Part shown: piece after piece, positions 47,719-59,806 of the stretch
Layout of the letters: each line of letters begins with the position of its first letter
Numbering within the stretch: the stretch's first letter is position 1
Assembly: GCF_000512585.2 (NCBI RefSeq)
Contig: NC_089241.1
Location: 6,838,001 to 6,902,000, forward strand
Direction of reading: 5' to 3'
Length of the DNA stretch: 64,000 bases
Origin: Kwoniella bestiolae CBS 10118
Lineage: Eukaryota; Basidiomycota; Tremellomycetes; Tremellales; Cryptococcaceae
Position numbers and translations under genes: made by a program
Notes under the pieces: generated by a model
Seen by the model: only the letters and a program-made list of their open reading frames with translations
What the model was told of the DNA's origin: nothing
Databases searched by the model: none

Positions 47719-48197
47719 GAGAAGAGCAGGATATACACAGGGTTCCTGTCACGATGATCAACCTATATCTCAGTCCGTAGGCCCGATTATATAGCAGAAC
47801 AAGGAGAGCAGATAGAGTGATAGCGAATACGAGGAACTAGATAACAAACTCGTTATCGTGGTACCAAAAGGGCTAATAGAGATAGAGCTTTTGGTATGAC
47901 TGAGACAGAGGAGATATCGTTGAACACGATATTGGGCAAAGGTACTAGATGAAGACAACAATAGAGAATTCATGGGGAGAACAGATCATGAATCGAGAGC
48001 TAGATACTCATATATATGTGTACAATGTCCATGGTGTATCGTCCTATGAGTATGAGAGGTAGAAGTTGAAGCAACTATCATTCAACCAACGTTCTAAGTT
48101 CTACAGCGAGATCGAGCGGGCCAAGGCGGAGTTCGTTATCGGGATATCGGTATGGTCGTTACGTAAGGTTATTCGGTTATGGCGGTGGCCGGCATGA

Positions 48198-48719
48198 CAG
48201 TTCCACGATAGGAGTTCAGAAGAATACCATATTCGACAATCACGATCTACCGGCGAGAGCCTTCTGGGAGTCAGCAATGAGATTCTCTCGCCCGATGGTC
48301 TACCGCCTAAAGCATGGGGCGATCGGAATACGATATCAATCTTGAGCTCCTTCTTTCGTCGGGCGTACAACCAAGGAGATGATGCGCCGATCAGGGATCT
48401 GGTCAGCTGGATATGCAAGAGTAGGCTAGCCTTCGAGGTTGATAAGAAGGTCGAAGATCTTATGGAGATACCGATGACGGTCATTGAAATATATGGTCTT
48501 GAGAGGTATATCCCTGCTGTAAGGCGATACGATGGGAATGAACTTTCGGAGGAGAAGATGCGTGAACAGAGGGAGAAGGGGGAAAGATTGAAGAAGGGGG
48601 TTCAGGAGAGGCTGGACAGTTTGATGGAGGAGAGGACGAAACTAAATAAGGACACAAAGCTGGTAGGACTCAAGTTGTTGTCGCTCTCCGATTGGCCGGC
48701 TTGCGAGGCATGTGAATGA
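48198..48719 (+). pseudogene. F-box-like cluster member B, detached C-terminal half
   Basis: An open frame of 173 codons after an in-frame TGA (48195-48197), without a good ATG start. SSFFRRAYNQGDDAPIRDLV, MTVIEIYGLERYIP and the terminal PACEACE align with the C-terminal part of member D (TKIEIYGLEKVLR, PACESCG). The 47719-48197 interval between the two halves carries several stops and only weak family resemblance. Together with 46974-47718 it looks like one decayed paralogue. Confidence 0.65.
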
Positions 48720-49035
48720 GTTGGGAAAGCTATCTGTTGGACAGAAGGAAGGAATCATGTGTTTCAACGACAGAAAAGAGATCGGTTCCTTGGTAGAGGA
48801 GCAGTTTACAAAGCCTGTCGGCCTAGTGAGTCTGTACACGACGGAGAAGTGGGAATCGCGTGAACCTATTACTTATGGTGATATCGTCTCCTTGACAATT
48901 GATGAACCGTGAATGCAACTCTGTCTCCAAGCTACTGCATGCACGTGCCTGATTTTTAGACTGACGATCTTACGTCATCTATCGATCACCTGCTTTGACC
49001 GCTTCGCTATCCAAAGTATGAGTACGAGCGCAATG

Positions 49036-49043
49036 TATATAAG
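49036..49043 (+). promoter_or_regulatory. TATA box of F-box-like gene D
   Basis: TATATAAG about 80 bp before the chosen start codon at 49120. It is only about 40 bp before an in-frame upstream ATG at 49078, which favours the downstream start. Confidence 0.5.
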
Positions 49044-49119
49044 ATCACACTCTCATCATGCTCTTCTCATACGACTCATGCACAATCCAATTGATCAAAC
49101 ACAGAATACTGATATAGCC

Positions 49120-50934
49120 ATGCCAGGAGGAAGCACCGCCCAACCATTCTCAGAGGAGATATGGTCATTGATATTCTCGTTCTGCGCGGAGCAAGGTGAA
49201 GAAGGATGTCATGTCCCTCAACCCACCCTGACCAGTGCTATCAGGGTGAACAAAGTAGGTTCTTGACGGCCGTCTCCATTTCGGTACTAAGTCCCGTTTT
49301 CATATACTCTCTAGGCCCTATTACTAGCAGCTACTCCCTACCTGTATCGTGATCCCGTCGTATACGACATCGCATCCTTCTTCCTTGGAGCAGACCGACC
49401 TGTCCCCTCTTTCCCAACTACCCAAGTTCCCAATCCAGATCAAATCGAGATACCCTCTGATCTAGAATACCTCAACGTGGGACATACTAAGCTTCCTCAA
49501 CTCCGACACGTCCGCAGACTCACCATCATCCCTTATCCCAGACAACCTGATATTCCGGAAGCAAACGCAGATGAAGATGGACATGGAGATGACGAAAGTG
49601 AAGGTAAAAGCGAGAGTGAATCTGAAAATTCTGCCAGTCTTAAACCCAGACGCAAACGCCGGAGTACAATGGAGAAAATATTATACCAAGATGCGTTCTT
49701 CGAGACTGCCCTCAAAACCCTGCTCAACGCTGGAGACGATAACAACGAAGTGGTCACCCCGAGATTAGAAAAGTTGACTATAGGATCCTGTATCTATCCC
49801 GACTCGTTATCCGAGGAAGAGATCGTAGAAGCTTTCAGTGAGAATCTACTCAAGATTAGGGATGTACTCTTACATAAATTAGGACCCAAGTACTGGTGCG
49901 AGTACAACTTGAAGGGCGGGCTGAAATCGCAAGCTTTAGATTGTATATTGGACAGGTATCTACCCAAGGTGGTGACACAGCATAAGGAGTTGGGTTACAC
50001 GGAAAGGTTCACGGTGTGCTATGGAACGACCAATAGGATAATGGTCAGGTTGTACGTGGATGCTAATCCGGAGGATGATCCGCGCAAGAAAGATGAGGAT
50101 AGTAATCAAGCTTTGAAAGGGCCTGGTGACCTCACGCCGAGAACTAGAGCGAAGATCATAGCTGCTATCAACGGTATTCCGATGCCTGGTGAAGATGAAG
50201 CTGAAGATGGAGGTTCAGGTCAAGGTGAATCTTCCAATTCTGGTCAACCACCCACAATCCCAGGAATATCATTCACCAACCCGCAAGGAGAACTGGATCC
50301 ATATTTCACTTCTTCCTTTTGGACCGATCCCTTGGGATTGAAGAAACACGATGCGGTAGAAATAATCATGAAATCACTGTACAGCTCTTATCCCCGATGG
50401 CTTCGTCCTCCCTCCTCTATCAAGACGCGCGTCGACAACAATACCAAGATCGAGATATACGGGTTGGAAAAGGTCTTGAGGGGATGGCACCCCTCCGACG
50501 AGGGTTTGAGGGATTATGATGATTTGTTTGAGGATAGTGATACCGATACGGAGTCAGAAAGTGGTCGGGGTAGTGATTTTTGGAGTGATAGTGAGACCGA
50601 GAGCGAAGATCAAGATGGACTCGAGGGATCAAGAGCGAATGAGAGTGAAAGATCCATAACTAATCAATTGACTGAAGAAGAGATGCTGAGGGAAGATATC
50701 AAGGGACTTGCGAGAGCCAAACACGTGGAGAAGAGGAAGAAGAGGGCTCTGGAGAAGATCGAAGATTTGGTGCAGGACCAGATAAACGGGCGATTCAACG
50801 AGAGGTTCTGGACGAAGGACTGTGCACCCTCTGTGAAGTTGTTCCTGGCACAAGATACCCCGGCGTGCGAGAGCTGCGGGCAGGGCGAGAAGGACAAATG
50901 GGTCTGGAACCCTTTGGACGAGATGTACAAGTAA
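49120..50934 (+). CDS. F-box-like protein, cluster member D (584 aa)
   Basis: Two exons, 49120-49254 and 49315-50934. F-box-like N-terminus: FSEEIWSLIFSFCAEQGEE and IRVNKALLLAATPYLYRD, with a phase-0 intron after VNK. The family domain follows with VGHTKLPQLRHVRRLTIIP, PKYWCEYNLKGG, VCYGTTNRIMVRLYV and TKIEIYGLEKVLRGW. Two acidic Ser/Glu/Asp-rich inserts (about residues 155-180 and 445-490) are absent from member A. The C-terminus has PACESCGQGEKDKW, a CxxC pair shared with the broken member B. It is the longest and apparently complete member of the cluster. SCF adaptor role is inferred from the F-box only. Confidence 0.8.
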
Positions 50935-51140
50935 TTATGGAAGATGGACAAAAGGTATACGAGTTTTGTGCCGGTGTGAGTATTTGCTGCTTCTAGGAAT
51001 TGAAGGAAAGGAGAAATTGATTTGCGCAGGTGGATGAAGGTATACATACATGATATCCCGCCAATTCTGGGCAATATACAAATTCGAACCTAGCTCGGCG
51101 CTGCCGCCTCACACCCAGAGGAATCGCATCTACCCACCTT

Positions 51141-54052
51141 CTAATTCTCCTCCGCCCCCTCCTCCTTCTCACCGACATTCTTATACCTGAACAGCGCCCT
51201 CTCCCTACTCTTCTTATGCTCGACTATGGGTTCGGGGTATCCCAACTTCTTGAAATCGCTCTTAGGCATCTGGTGGAACGGGTCATGTACTGCTTTACCT
51301 TTTAGGTTCTTCAGTTCCGGGACCCAGTATCGAATGTACGCGCCGGTGGGATCGCATTTTTCGGACTGTGTGAGGGTGTTGAAGATCCTCTGTGATCCAA
51401 GTATCAGCAAGGAAGTGTGGAAGGTCAATGGTGAACTTACGAAGAATGGTTGTGGGTCGGTACCAGTCTATGATAATCAGAACACATTATGTCAGCTTCC
51501 TTCATACTGGCCGTTAGTTGCATGAACCGAATCGACTCACACTTGCTGTCCATTGCCAACTGATGATCGCAACGACACGTTATCATTCCATTTTCTACTT
51601 AGTATTCGATGATATCATATCACTCACCCGCCATTATTAGCAGCCAGATCACCGTCCACAAAACTCTCCATAAAATACTTCTCTCCCAATCCTGGTCGCA
51701 CCATAAAACATCAGCCAGCTAACTCGGCTATACGCATCTGAGAGCTCATACCCACTCCAATCAAGCATCAAGCTCTTGACCAAGAAACTAGCCGACACCA
51801 TCCTCACTCTGTTTTCCATCCATCCTCTAGCTTTACATGCTCTCATAGCAGCATCGACAATGGGGTATCCGGTCTTTCCGTCTTTCCAAGCTTGGAGATG
51901 CTCTTCATTGGTCTCCCATTGGACATCTGCGAATTTCTCCAGGAAAGGTCGACCCATCGAGACTCGTGGCCAGGTTGCCATCACCTAGAAAAGATAGGTA
52001 TATCAGTATTTCACACCAATGCTATACTGTCTGTTTCACGATACGTTGACCTTGTAGCGATCGAGAGTGCTTTTCATGTCTTCTCAGTGTGGAGCTGCTC
52101 ACATGATTATAGAAATCCCTCCAAGAGACCTCCTGCACCCACATCCCCACGCCCGTATCTCGCCCACTCTCCAGCTTGCCCTTCTTGAGCTTCTTCGCTT
52201 CGGCCAAAACCATCCTGGCAGAGATTACCCCAGCAGCTAGGTATGGGGACAATCTCGACGAGTTATCGCCATCGACTAAGTTTCGTCCTGTCTGATACTG
52301 TGCTACTCGCGATTCTTTGTCTGATTCTTCTGCTCCCGGGTTGAGGGGAGAGGTGAATTGGAATTGGGCTTGACGGGGTTTGGTGTGAAGGAATCGGTGG
52401 AGTAGCTATGATGATATAATGATTCAGCAGTGTGACTTCTTACGATCCAGTTTGTAGCCTTGCGGTGATACAGAATAGTCAGACATTCATCCAAATAGCA
52501 AATTGCACTCACCTCCTTGGCTTTATCCGTACCCTCTGGCCAGATTTCTTTCAGCTTCTCACTCTCCGGACACTCAAAGCCTTCCACATGATCTGGTATT
52601 TCCTCTTCGAATATCTTTGAGAACTTGTCGTTGCTCTTGATGGACTCATCGTTGGCTTTAGGAAAAGGTGACATATCGAGATAGTGAGGTTGTTGATCCA
52701 ACAACTTGGCCCAAGCTAATCATCTCAGCGCTGGTCAGCTCTACACAGCCTGCAAGAGTCAAACGAGCGATCGCATAGGATTGAATGCAAACTCACCCCT
52801 CTGCCAAGGACTAAACACGCTCATAGGTTTCCCCTGCTGACTCTTGATCTTTCCAGGTGGAACCACCAACCTATCATGTATGCACCTTACGTCCACGCCG
52901 TTCTCTCTTCCCAATTTGACGGTTGCGATATCCCTCCGTAGCTCATCCACTTCATATTCGATATTTGCGAAGAGGTGCTTGGCTCCCAGGGATGGTAAGA
53001 CTTCTTTGATCACTCTCCTGGGTATCTGCAGTCGTTTGTCGTAGGAGGTGATATGTAAAGGGATATTGAGTTCGTTGAATTTCGCCTAAAACGATTCAAA
53101 ATATCATCATTCATGCTTAAAAGATACGCTCACCCATCAACAGAAAGGGCAACATTAACTCGACTCACCTTGAGAACGCGCAGATTCCTCAAGATAAAAT
53201 CAATTTTCTTATTGCTCCTATCGTGTATCCTGTAATCTCCTGGACTGAGCACAAAAAGTACGATGAGTGGTAAACCGAACTCATGAGCCTTCTCGGAGGC
53301 CTTAAAAAGGGCCGAATTATCTTCGACTGCATCAGAGGGCTTGACATCAGTATACCTTCACCAGTAATTGGGTGAGATATTAACTCACCTCTAAGATCCT
53401 CCATCCTCATCCAGTAGACTATACTCTCGCCTTTCTCCACATCCTTCTGACCATTCTCGATCAATCGCTCGAGTTGGTTCATCGGTGGATCTTCATCTGC
53501 TCGAGCGGCATCTTCAGCAGTAGCGATTTTCCCCTCTACACATAGTACGTCAGTATTCCAATACCAACATGCATGAAGTGAACACGACTCACTGATCTCA
53601 TAAGCGTTCTTCCTCTTCTCCTTCCTCCCCTTCTCCCCAGCCACACCCCCTCCCTGTGGATCATGTCCCTCGGACCTATCAGGCGGCCCCTTCATCTCCT
53701 CATCTTTCCCCTCATCTAAATCGTTCTCCGATCGCCTCTTCTTACTGGGAGTTCCCACCTCATCCTTGGAATGTCGTTTCTTCGAGATCGCAGCCATATC
53801 TTCTTGTATATGATGCAACTCCCACAGATTCGGCTCGTCCCCTTTCTTCGTGTATGCTGCTTTCCTGCTGGATGAGGGAGAAGCGGAGGAAGTATGGATA
53901 GGCTTTTTCGGTGATAGAGCGAGGGACTTGGAATTGATATCAGAGAAGAGCGTTAATTGGGGCATGTACGTTATTGTCCGCAGTGTATATAAAGGAGAGC
54001 GAGATATCTTTGATAATGACAATAAAGGCGTGAAAGATGCTCCCAAGGACAT
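51141..54052 (-). CDS. PHR1: class I CPD photolyase with mitochondrial-like leader
   Basis: Eleven exons: 54052-53593, 53535-53389, 53326-53169, 53085-52797, 52715-52513, 52405-52103, 51984-51756, 51691-51628, 51559-51541, 51467-51441 and 51389-51141, giving 715 aa. The antenna-binding domain starts near residue 191 (ESIVYWMRMEDLR). The FAD/DNA-binding part has SSRLSPYLAAGVIS, WVQEVSWRDFYNHV, GYPIVDAAMRACKARGWM, NRVRMVSASFLVKSLMLDWR, DGDLAANNGGWQWTASTGTD and FRIFNTLTQSEKCDP. It repairs UV cyclobutane dimers using blue light. The first 29 residues have no acidic residue and are rich in Ser, Leu, Thr with Lys/Arg; a second Met (MPQLTLF, 53965) begins a form lacking them. The basic KKRR segment (about residue 102) fits nuclear entry. 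Exons 9 and 10 are 19 and 27 nt. Confidence 0.93.
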
Positions 54053-57000
54053 AAAGCAATTGAATGTGAGTAGAGCTATTGATCGGGAACTGGATCAATC
54101 CAATCAATTGCCAGGATGATAGTGTAAATAAAGAACCTATCAACAACAACGATTAAACGAAAGAGGGCAGAAGCTGACGTTACCTAGACAAGCATTGTTC
54201 GAATACAGTAACCTTTTTCAGGTAATACATGTTCCACCCCTCTTTGCATATTCGTACTGCACTGCAGGATGTAATGTAGGGATGCAGGTACATCTCATGT
54301 CGATCGAGATGAAAACCGAAACATTACTCAGACCAGCGATCATCGTCATCGATCGAGAAAATAGCACAAAGCGGCGATCCCCGAAGGTCGATCCTTGTGT
54401 GGTGGAGATATCTGGTGGCGGGGGTTCAAGGTGCGACTAGTTTGGGTCAATGGCTGACCGTGGATTGACGAGATGTCTGCTATGCTTATGATCAAACTGA
54501 TGAGTCGACATTTGTCAATTCTTAGCCATCAAGGGCATGTGGAAATAACCTCATCCAGTATGTGTTAACTCCGGATGCTCTTCAGAAAAACCCTGTTTCT
54601 CCGGCGTTCTAGACACAACTCATCCATAGTATCCCCGAAAACCATACAGACGCATATCATTATGGGCAGGAGTGGGACTGAGTGATGTGCTCTATAAGAA
54701 GATAACTGTTATAAGACAGTGTATCAATCACATGGACATCGTCGTCCATTCAAGAAAAGGTGACTTCAAATACAAGAGTCACAAAGAATTTTTTGACGAC
54801 CTTGAGTATGAATACACGGACACAGCCCAGAGAAGAACGCACTGGTGATAAATCCTGAGAGTGCCATGGTTGGTATACCATACGAGCTCTGCTGCTAAGC
54901 GGGAAAGCTACCCTCTGTGTCATGTCTTCGTCCTGTCGTTCAAGTAGAGGTGCCATGACTATCCGAGAAATGCAATACCCATCAATAGAACGAGAATTGG
55001 GAGACCAATAGACCATGACATAACACGGGGTATTTTGTGGTGTCTATGGTGGTGATTGGCCACTTCAAGGATGCATTCTTAGGATCTCTATGATATACAG
55101 CGCCAACAAGTGTTCATGCCAGGTGCGATATCTGGTGTTTCGGCATTGGAGTACCGACCTGTGTTGATGTACTTGCCGCTTTCTCTATTTCAGCTGGTTG
55201 TCAAAGAACTCTCGGATAAAAGTTGACTTTTGTTCAACGTAGCAGCTGTTTTCTAAAGTACGATGAGCGGTGTCTGTAGCTCGCTCAGATAATGGACCTT
55301 TGCCCATTTTCATCTTCGTGATCTCGAGGCAGATTTCTCGTGGTTGCCCCTCTGCTGACCCCGTCTGGACGGGGAAAGATATGAAGATCCCAGATGGCTT
55401 CGCATCGAGCGGTTCACCCAGCCAGAGCTGTAAGGAGAAGCGCTACCTCGCAGACGTTGCTCAAAATACCAGTTACGGGGCGCCTTGGGCGCTTCTCGAA
55501 GTGCAAACAACACATGAGGCTGCAAAGTGAATCTGAGCACGCAATTGCCGTGAAGGAGTCCTCGGCGAATGTCTCTTTCGCCCGTGCGTACTGGGGAGAA
55601 TGATGGGATAAGGATCAATCCCATGGAGGGCGAGGATCTGCCCCGCCGGGCCGCTGTGGGAACGACTCCTAAACAAACAATCCCACTGCAGGAAAGAGAC
55701 GGTTCTCCGAGGATCTACCCTCATTCGGACAGTGCCCCTCCATGTATCCCGAGAATAACGAGAAGGTACACGACGGATCTGATGGGGTAAAGCATAAGCA
55801 TGCTTATAACAATAACCGTAGATACGGGTACCTCGAATAACGCCGTGATAGCGATGTCTTGGGACCTGTCACATCGAGATCTAGTCTGTTTGTGTTGATC
55901 TTGAGACTAGTTCTGTCCAATGCTGAAGATGAGGACGTAGCAAGCTCGCCATACTCGTATGTGCGTTACGGTGCCATTCGTTATTACCGAAATACGGTCC
56001 GTGAGATGGGTTTTAGCATCGTTGCCGTGAGAAGTCGCAGTAAGTCACAGGCCATGGCTGTGTTTCGAACATTAATCAAACAATCGCGATCGCACTGGTC
56101 TAAAGATAAGTTCCCCCGATCGATTGGTACTAAAATAGAGGGGCATTGGGGTCCATATGGGTCAACGAGGAGGAGCTACCTATGCTCCTTCATCAATCGC
56201 ACTTTTGAGGTCCTGGAATACATTGCCACGCATCTCCTCCAGTGAAGCTGATATTTCGCAGCCAACAGCAAGAACAATCAGGCTGACAAAAGCCTTGGAC
56301 ATTCCAAGGTAAGGAAATGTATTTTTGGATATGGCATACCATGGAGCGGAGCGTGAGAAAGGGAAACCCCCATCCCGCGGCCGTAGGATCATTTCTTTAG
56401 CTTCTTTTGAGTTGCCCTGAACCAACTAATGTAAAATATGATGCGGTGGCTTGAATTAACGTTTGTCGGCTTTACTCGCAGGTTTCCGCTTTTCGCGCTA
56501 GATCCGGCGGTGAGAGAGGGAAACAAAAGACCCGAGGCAAATGGCGTCCGGCGGTAACTCCTTAACCTAAGAATAACGTCACTTTGCTCTTAGCGCTCAT
56601 TTGGTTCGGTTTTCGCTTAACACTGAAACTCGCGAGGTGAAAATTTTCGACAAACAGGTAGCACACCAAATTCCAACACAGCTCGATGATATGAATTGGC
56701 TTGACGCTTATACGACGGATGCCCCTGCACGAGACAGGTTCTCAGGTTCAGACAAGCAGTCTCGGACCGATCTCACCGTGCTGAACCTGGACGAGCAGTC
56801 AGATTTATGTGCTCCGATTCGGAAAGAGCGGATAAACGAGAGTTTCCAACCAGCCATGCGATACGAGCACACCTGCGAAATGTATCCGCGAATTGCAGAG
56901 GGAAACCCTTGGATAGATGAAATATGAGTAATATGATGACGTCTAATTTGTTGCATTCCTCGAAATGGGGCATACCTTGTGGTGAGCTATCGTAAGACTG

Positions 57001-57632
57001 AAAATGCATAAAAACAAGAAGGGGCGTTTGATCCGGATAACTCGTTCCGGAGGGTAAAACGAGCGCACTCGATCAAAACAAGGGGTTTGAAGGGAAGGTA
57101 CGGAACGACATGAAAGAAAAGTTTCTTTGGGATGTGTTGTTTGTTTTCGGGATATCCATAAGATGAGCACACAGTATGAGTAATTGTCCCTATCGAGGAG
57201 TATTATCCGAGGGTTTTACATTTTTCATTGTATGATGCTAGAGGCTTGAACATGAACATGATGAAAATTTTCTTTGCGAGGTGGTAAACGAGAGGAAGAC
57301 ACCAACGATCAATCTAAACTGGGGTAGCTCGCTTTTGATCAGTGCGGGGACAACTTTTTTCAGCTTAGCCCATGGTGGTTGGACGTGGGTGGGGGAGACG
57401 ATGTGGGATATATATAAACAACATGATTGATCAAAAATGAGGTTCCCCTCTTTTCTTTTTTTCACTTTTATTGTCGTTTCATTTTATTTACTAACATCTT
57501 CATTCGCCTTTCGTTTCTCCTTGCAGATAGCAAATAGAGGGCTTCGTGTATACATCATCCCCACCAAAAAATAGCTATAACCCAACCAACACATATAGCT
57601 CTCACTCGACAATCCCCCTCACACGACACACA
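54053..57632. other. 3.6-kb gene-poor region
   Basis: The largest gap in the window. Open frames at about 55.3-56.9 kb overlap on both strands, mostly lack ATG, and show no recognised domain. It probably holds the photolyase promoter on the left and the hexose transporter promoter on the right. A decayed mobile element cannot be excluded. Confidence 0.5.
57409..57418 (+). promoter_or_regulatory. TATA box of the hexose transporter gene
   Basis: TATATATAAA, about 220 bp before the start codon, followed by a T-rich leader. Confidence 0.6.
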
Positions 57633-59806
57633 ATGGCCTCCTCACCAGTCGAGAAGCCTGGGAACGTCCTAGGCGGAACCCAACCATTATCCAAATATGG
57701 TGGTCTCAACGGTAACGCTTTGTTATACGCTGTAGTAGCTATCGCTACTTGTGGTTTCTCTCTTTTCGGTTATGATCAAGGTGAGTTTTCGGTTTTACCA
57801 TTCCTCCACCAAAATTGCAATCAGCCGCAATCGTCATAACCCGGGATCGGATCCATTTTTACCCTGTAAATTTCATTGGAGCCAAACAAAAGACTTACGA
57901 CTCTTTCTGTTTTATAGGTTTGATGTCCGGTATTATCGCTTCTAGGCAGTTCAACACTGAATTCCCTGCTGTAAGTTTTGCCCCCTATATGCATATACTG
58001 TGAGGAGTCAATAGTAGCTAACATTCTGCGTCTGCGACTATAGACCAAGCAAAGAGATGCCAACGATGTTCACGCCGGTACCGTCCAAGGCTCCGTCACC
58101 TCATGTTACGAGGTTGGATGTTTCATCGGTGCTTTGATCGCGTTCTTCATCGGTGACAAGATGGGTAGAAGGAAGATGATGTTCGGTGGTGCCGTCGTCA
58201 TGATCGTCGGTACCGTCATCTCCGTTACCGCTTTTGGTCCAGGTGATACTTCCGGAAGAGGAAATGTCGGAGGTTTCGTGCAATTCATCGTCGGTCGAGT
58301 CATCACTGGTTTCGGTAACGGTGCCAACACTGCCACCATCCCTTCATGGGTCGCTGAGACCTCTAAGGCTCACAACAGAGGTTTCCTCATTTGTATGGAA
58401 GCTTCCACTGTCGCTGTCGGTACCGTTATTGCCTATTGGATTGATTTCGGTCTCTCCTTCGTCGACGTGAGTTTGTTTACCTGAGCCATTAGGTCATAGG
58501 GCTTATGCTGACCTAAACCTCACCTAGTCCTCCGTCTCATGGCGATTCCCCATTGCTATGCAAATCCTCTTCGCCCTCATCCTCATCGGTGGTGTTGCCG
58601 TCCTTCCCGAATCCCCCCGATGGCTCATCGCCCACGGATACCCCGAGGAAGGTCTCAAGGTCATCGCTGCTCTTGACGCTCGATCAATCGATGACCCCGT
58701 CTCTATCGCCGACCACAAGAAGATTGTCGATGCCCTCGCTGCCCAAGCTCAAGTCAAGTCCAACAAGACCCGAGACCTCTTCAAGATGGGCAAACAACAA
58801 CACTTGCGACGAGCTTTGGTCGGAGCCTCCACCCAATTGTTCCAACAGATCGGTGGATGTAACGCGGTCATCTACTACTCCACCGTATTGTTCGAGAACC
58901 AAATCGGATTGGACACCCAATTATCCCTCATCTTGGGTGGTGTCTTGTCAGTCGTTTACATGATCTTCGCCCTCACCTCGTTCTTCCTCGTCGAGCGAGT
59001 CGGTCGAAGAAAGTTGTTCTTGTGGGGTACCATCGGACAAGCCGTATCCATGTTCATCACTTTCGGATGTCTCTTACCTGGTGATGCCCAATCTGCCAAG
59101 GGTGCTGCCTTCGGTCTTTACTTCTTCATCGCTTGGTTCGGTGCCACCTGGTTGCCTCTCCCGTGGTTGTACCCTGCCGAATTGAACTCCATGGCTGTCC
59201 GAACTCAAGCCAACGCCGTCTCCACCATGGTCAACTGGTTGTTCAACTTCACCGTCGTACAAGTCTTGCCCACCATGACTGCTTCTATCGGAGCCTACAC
59301 TTTCTTGTTCTTCGGTCTTATCAACTTGGTCTTCTTGCCTTTCATTTACTTCTTCTACCCCGAGACTACCGGACGATCGTGAGTGACAATCTTCTTTTTT
59401 TTGGGCGGTCCGAAAACAAAAACAAACAGATTTTTTTGTTTTTTCCGCCCAATTTTTGCATTTCAAAGATATCATCTCGCTGACTTCACATCTGTTTTTT
59501 CGCATTCTCTCCAGACTTGAGGAGCTCGATGTCATCTTCGCGCACGCTCATCTCACTCAACGACGACCCACCCTCGTCGCTGCCGAGTTGCCCAAACTTT
59601 CCGACCACCAGATCCAAGAGATGACCGACCGATACGACATCCACGGTGGCGCCAACACCGAGGACCCAGAGGCCTACGGTGCTCCCGTCAACTCTGGTGA
59701 ACCCGACACTACCCTCCCTCCAGTCCACCCTCAGGACCACGCCAATTCCGGTGAGGCCACTCGAGTCCCATCGCCTACCGAAGGGCATGTCAAGCCTGCG
59801 CAGTAA
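57633..59806 (+). CDS. MFS hexose/sugar transporter
   Basis: Five exons: 57633-57780, 57918-57970, 58044-58466, 58528-59378 and 59515-59806, giving 588 aa. Twelve membrane segments with sugar-porter signatures: GFSLFGYDQGLMSG in helix 1, GDKMGRRKMM after helix 2, VPSWVAETSKAHNRG-like block (IPSWVAETSKAHNRG), PESPRWLIAHG, QQIGGCNAVIYYS in helix 7, VERVGRRKL, and PETTGRSLEELDVIF at the end of helix 12. A hydrophilic cytosolic tail of about 100 residues follows, rich in Pro and acidic residues. It is a plasma-membrane carrier of the fungal hexose transporter class; the exact sugar, or use as a sensor, cannot be read from sequence. The last intron contains a strong hairpin. Confidence 0.94.
59401..59452 (+). 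other. stable hairpin inside the last intron of the hexose transporter
   Basis: TTGGGCGG (59401-59408) is perfectly complementary to CCGCCCAA (59445-59452). The stem is extended inward by an A-rich stretch (59412-59426) facing a T-rich one (59431-59444), which also pair apart from small bulges. The 136-nt intron runs 59379-59514, so the hairpin loops out its middle. Confidence 0.75.

Noticed and set aside
54401..54445. GGTTCAAG near 54423 as a possible tRNA T-arm
   Set aside because: No matching acceptor stem, anticodon arm or A-box within tRNA distance.
55270..56927. Cluster of 70-130-codon frames on both strands
   Set aside because: Mostly non-ATG starts, heavy overlap and no recognisable domain. 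Kept only as a gap worth checking.
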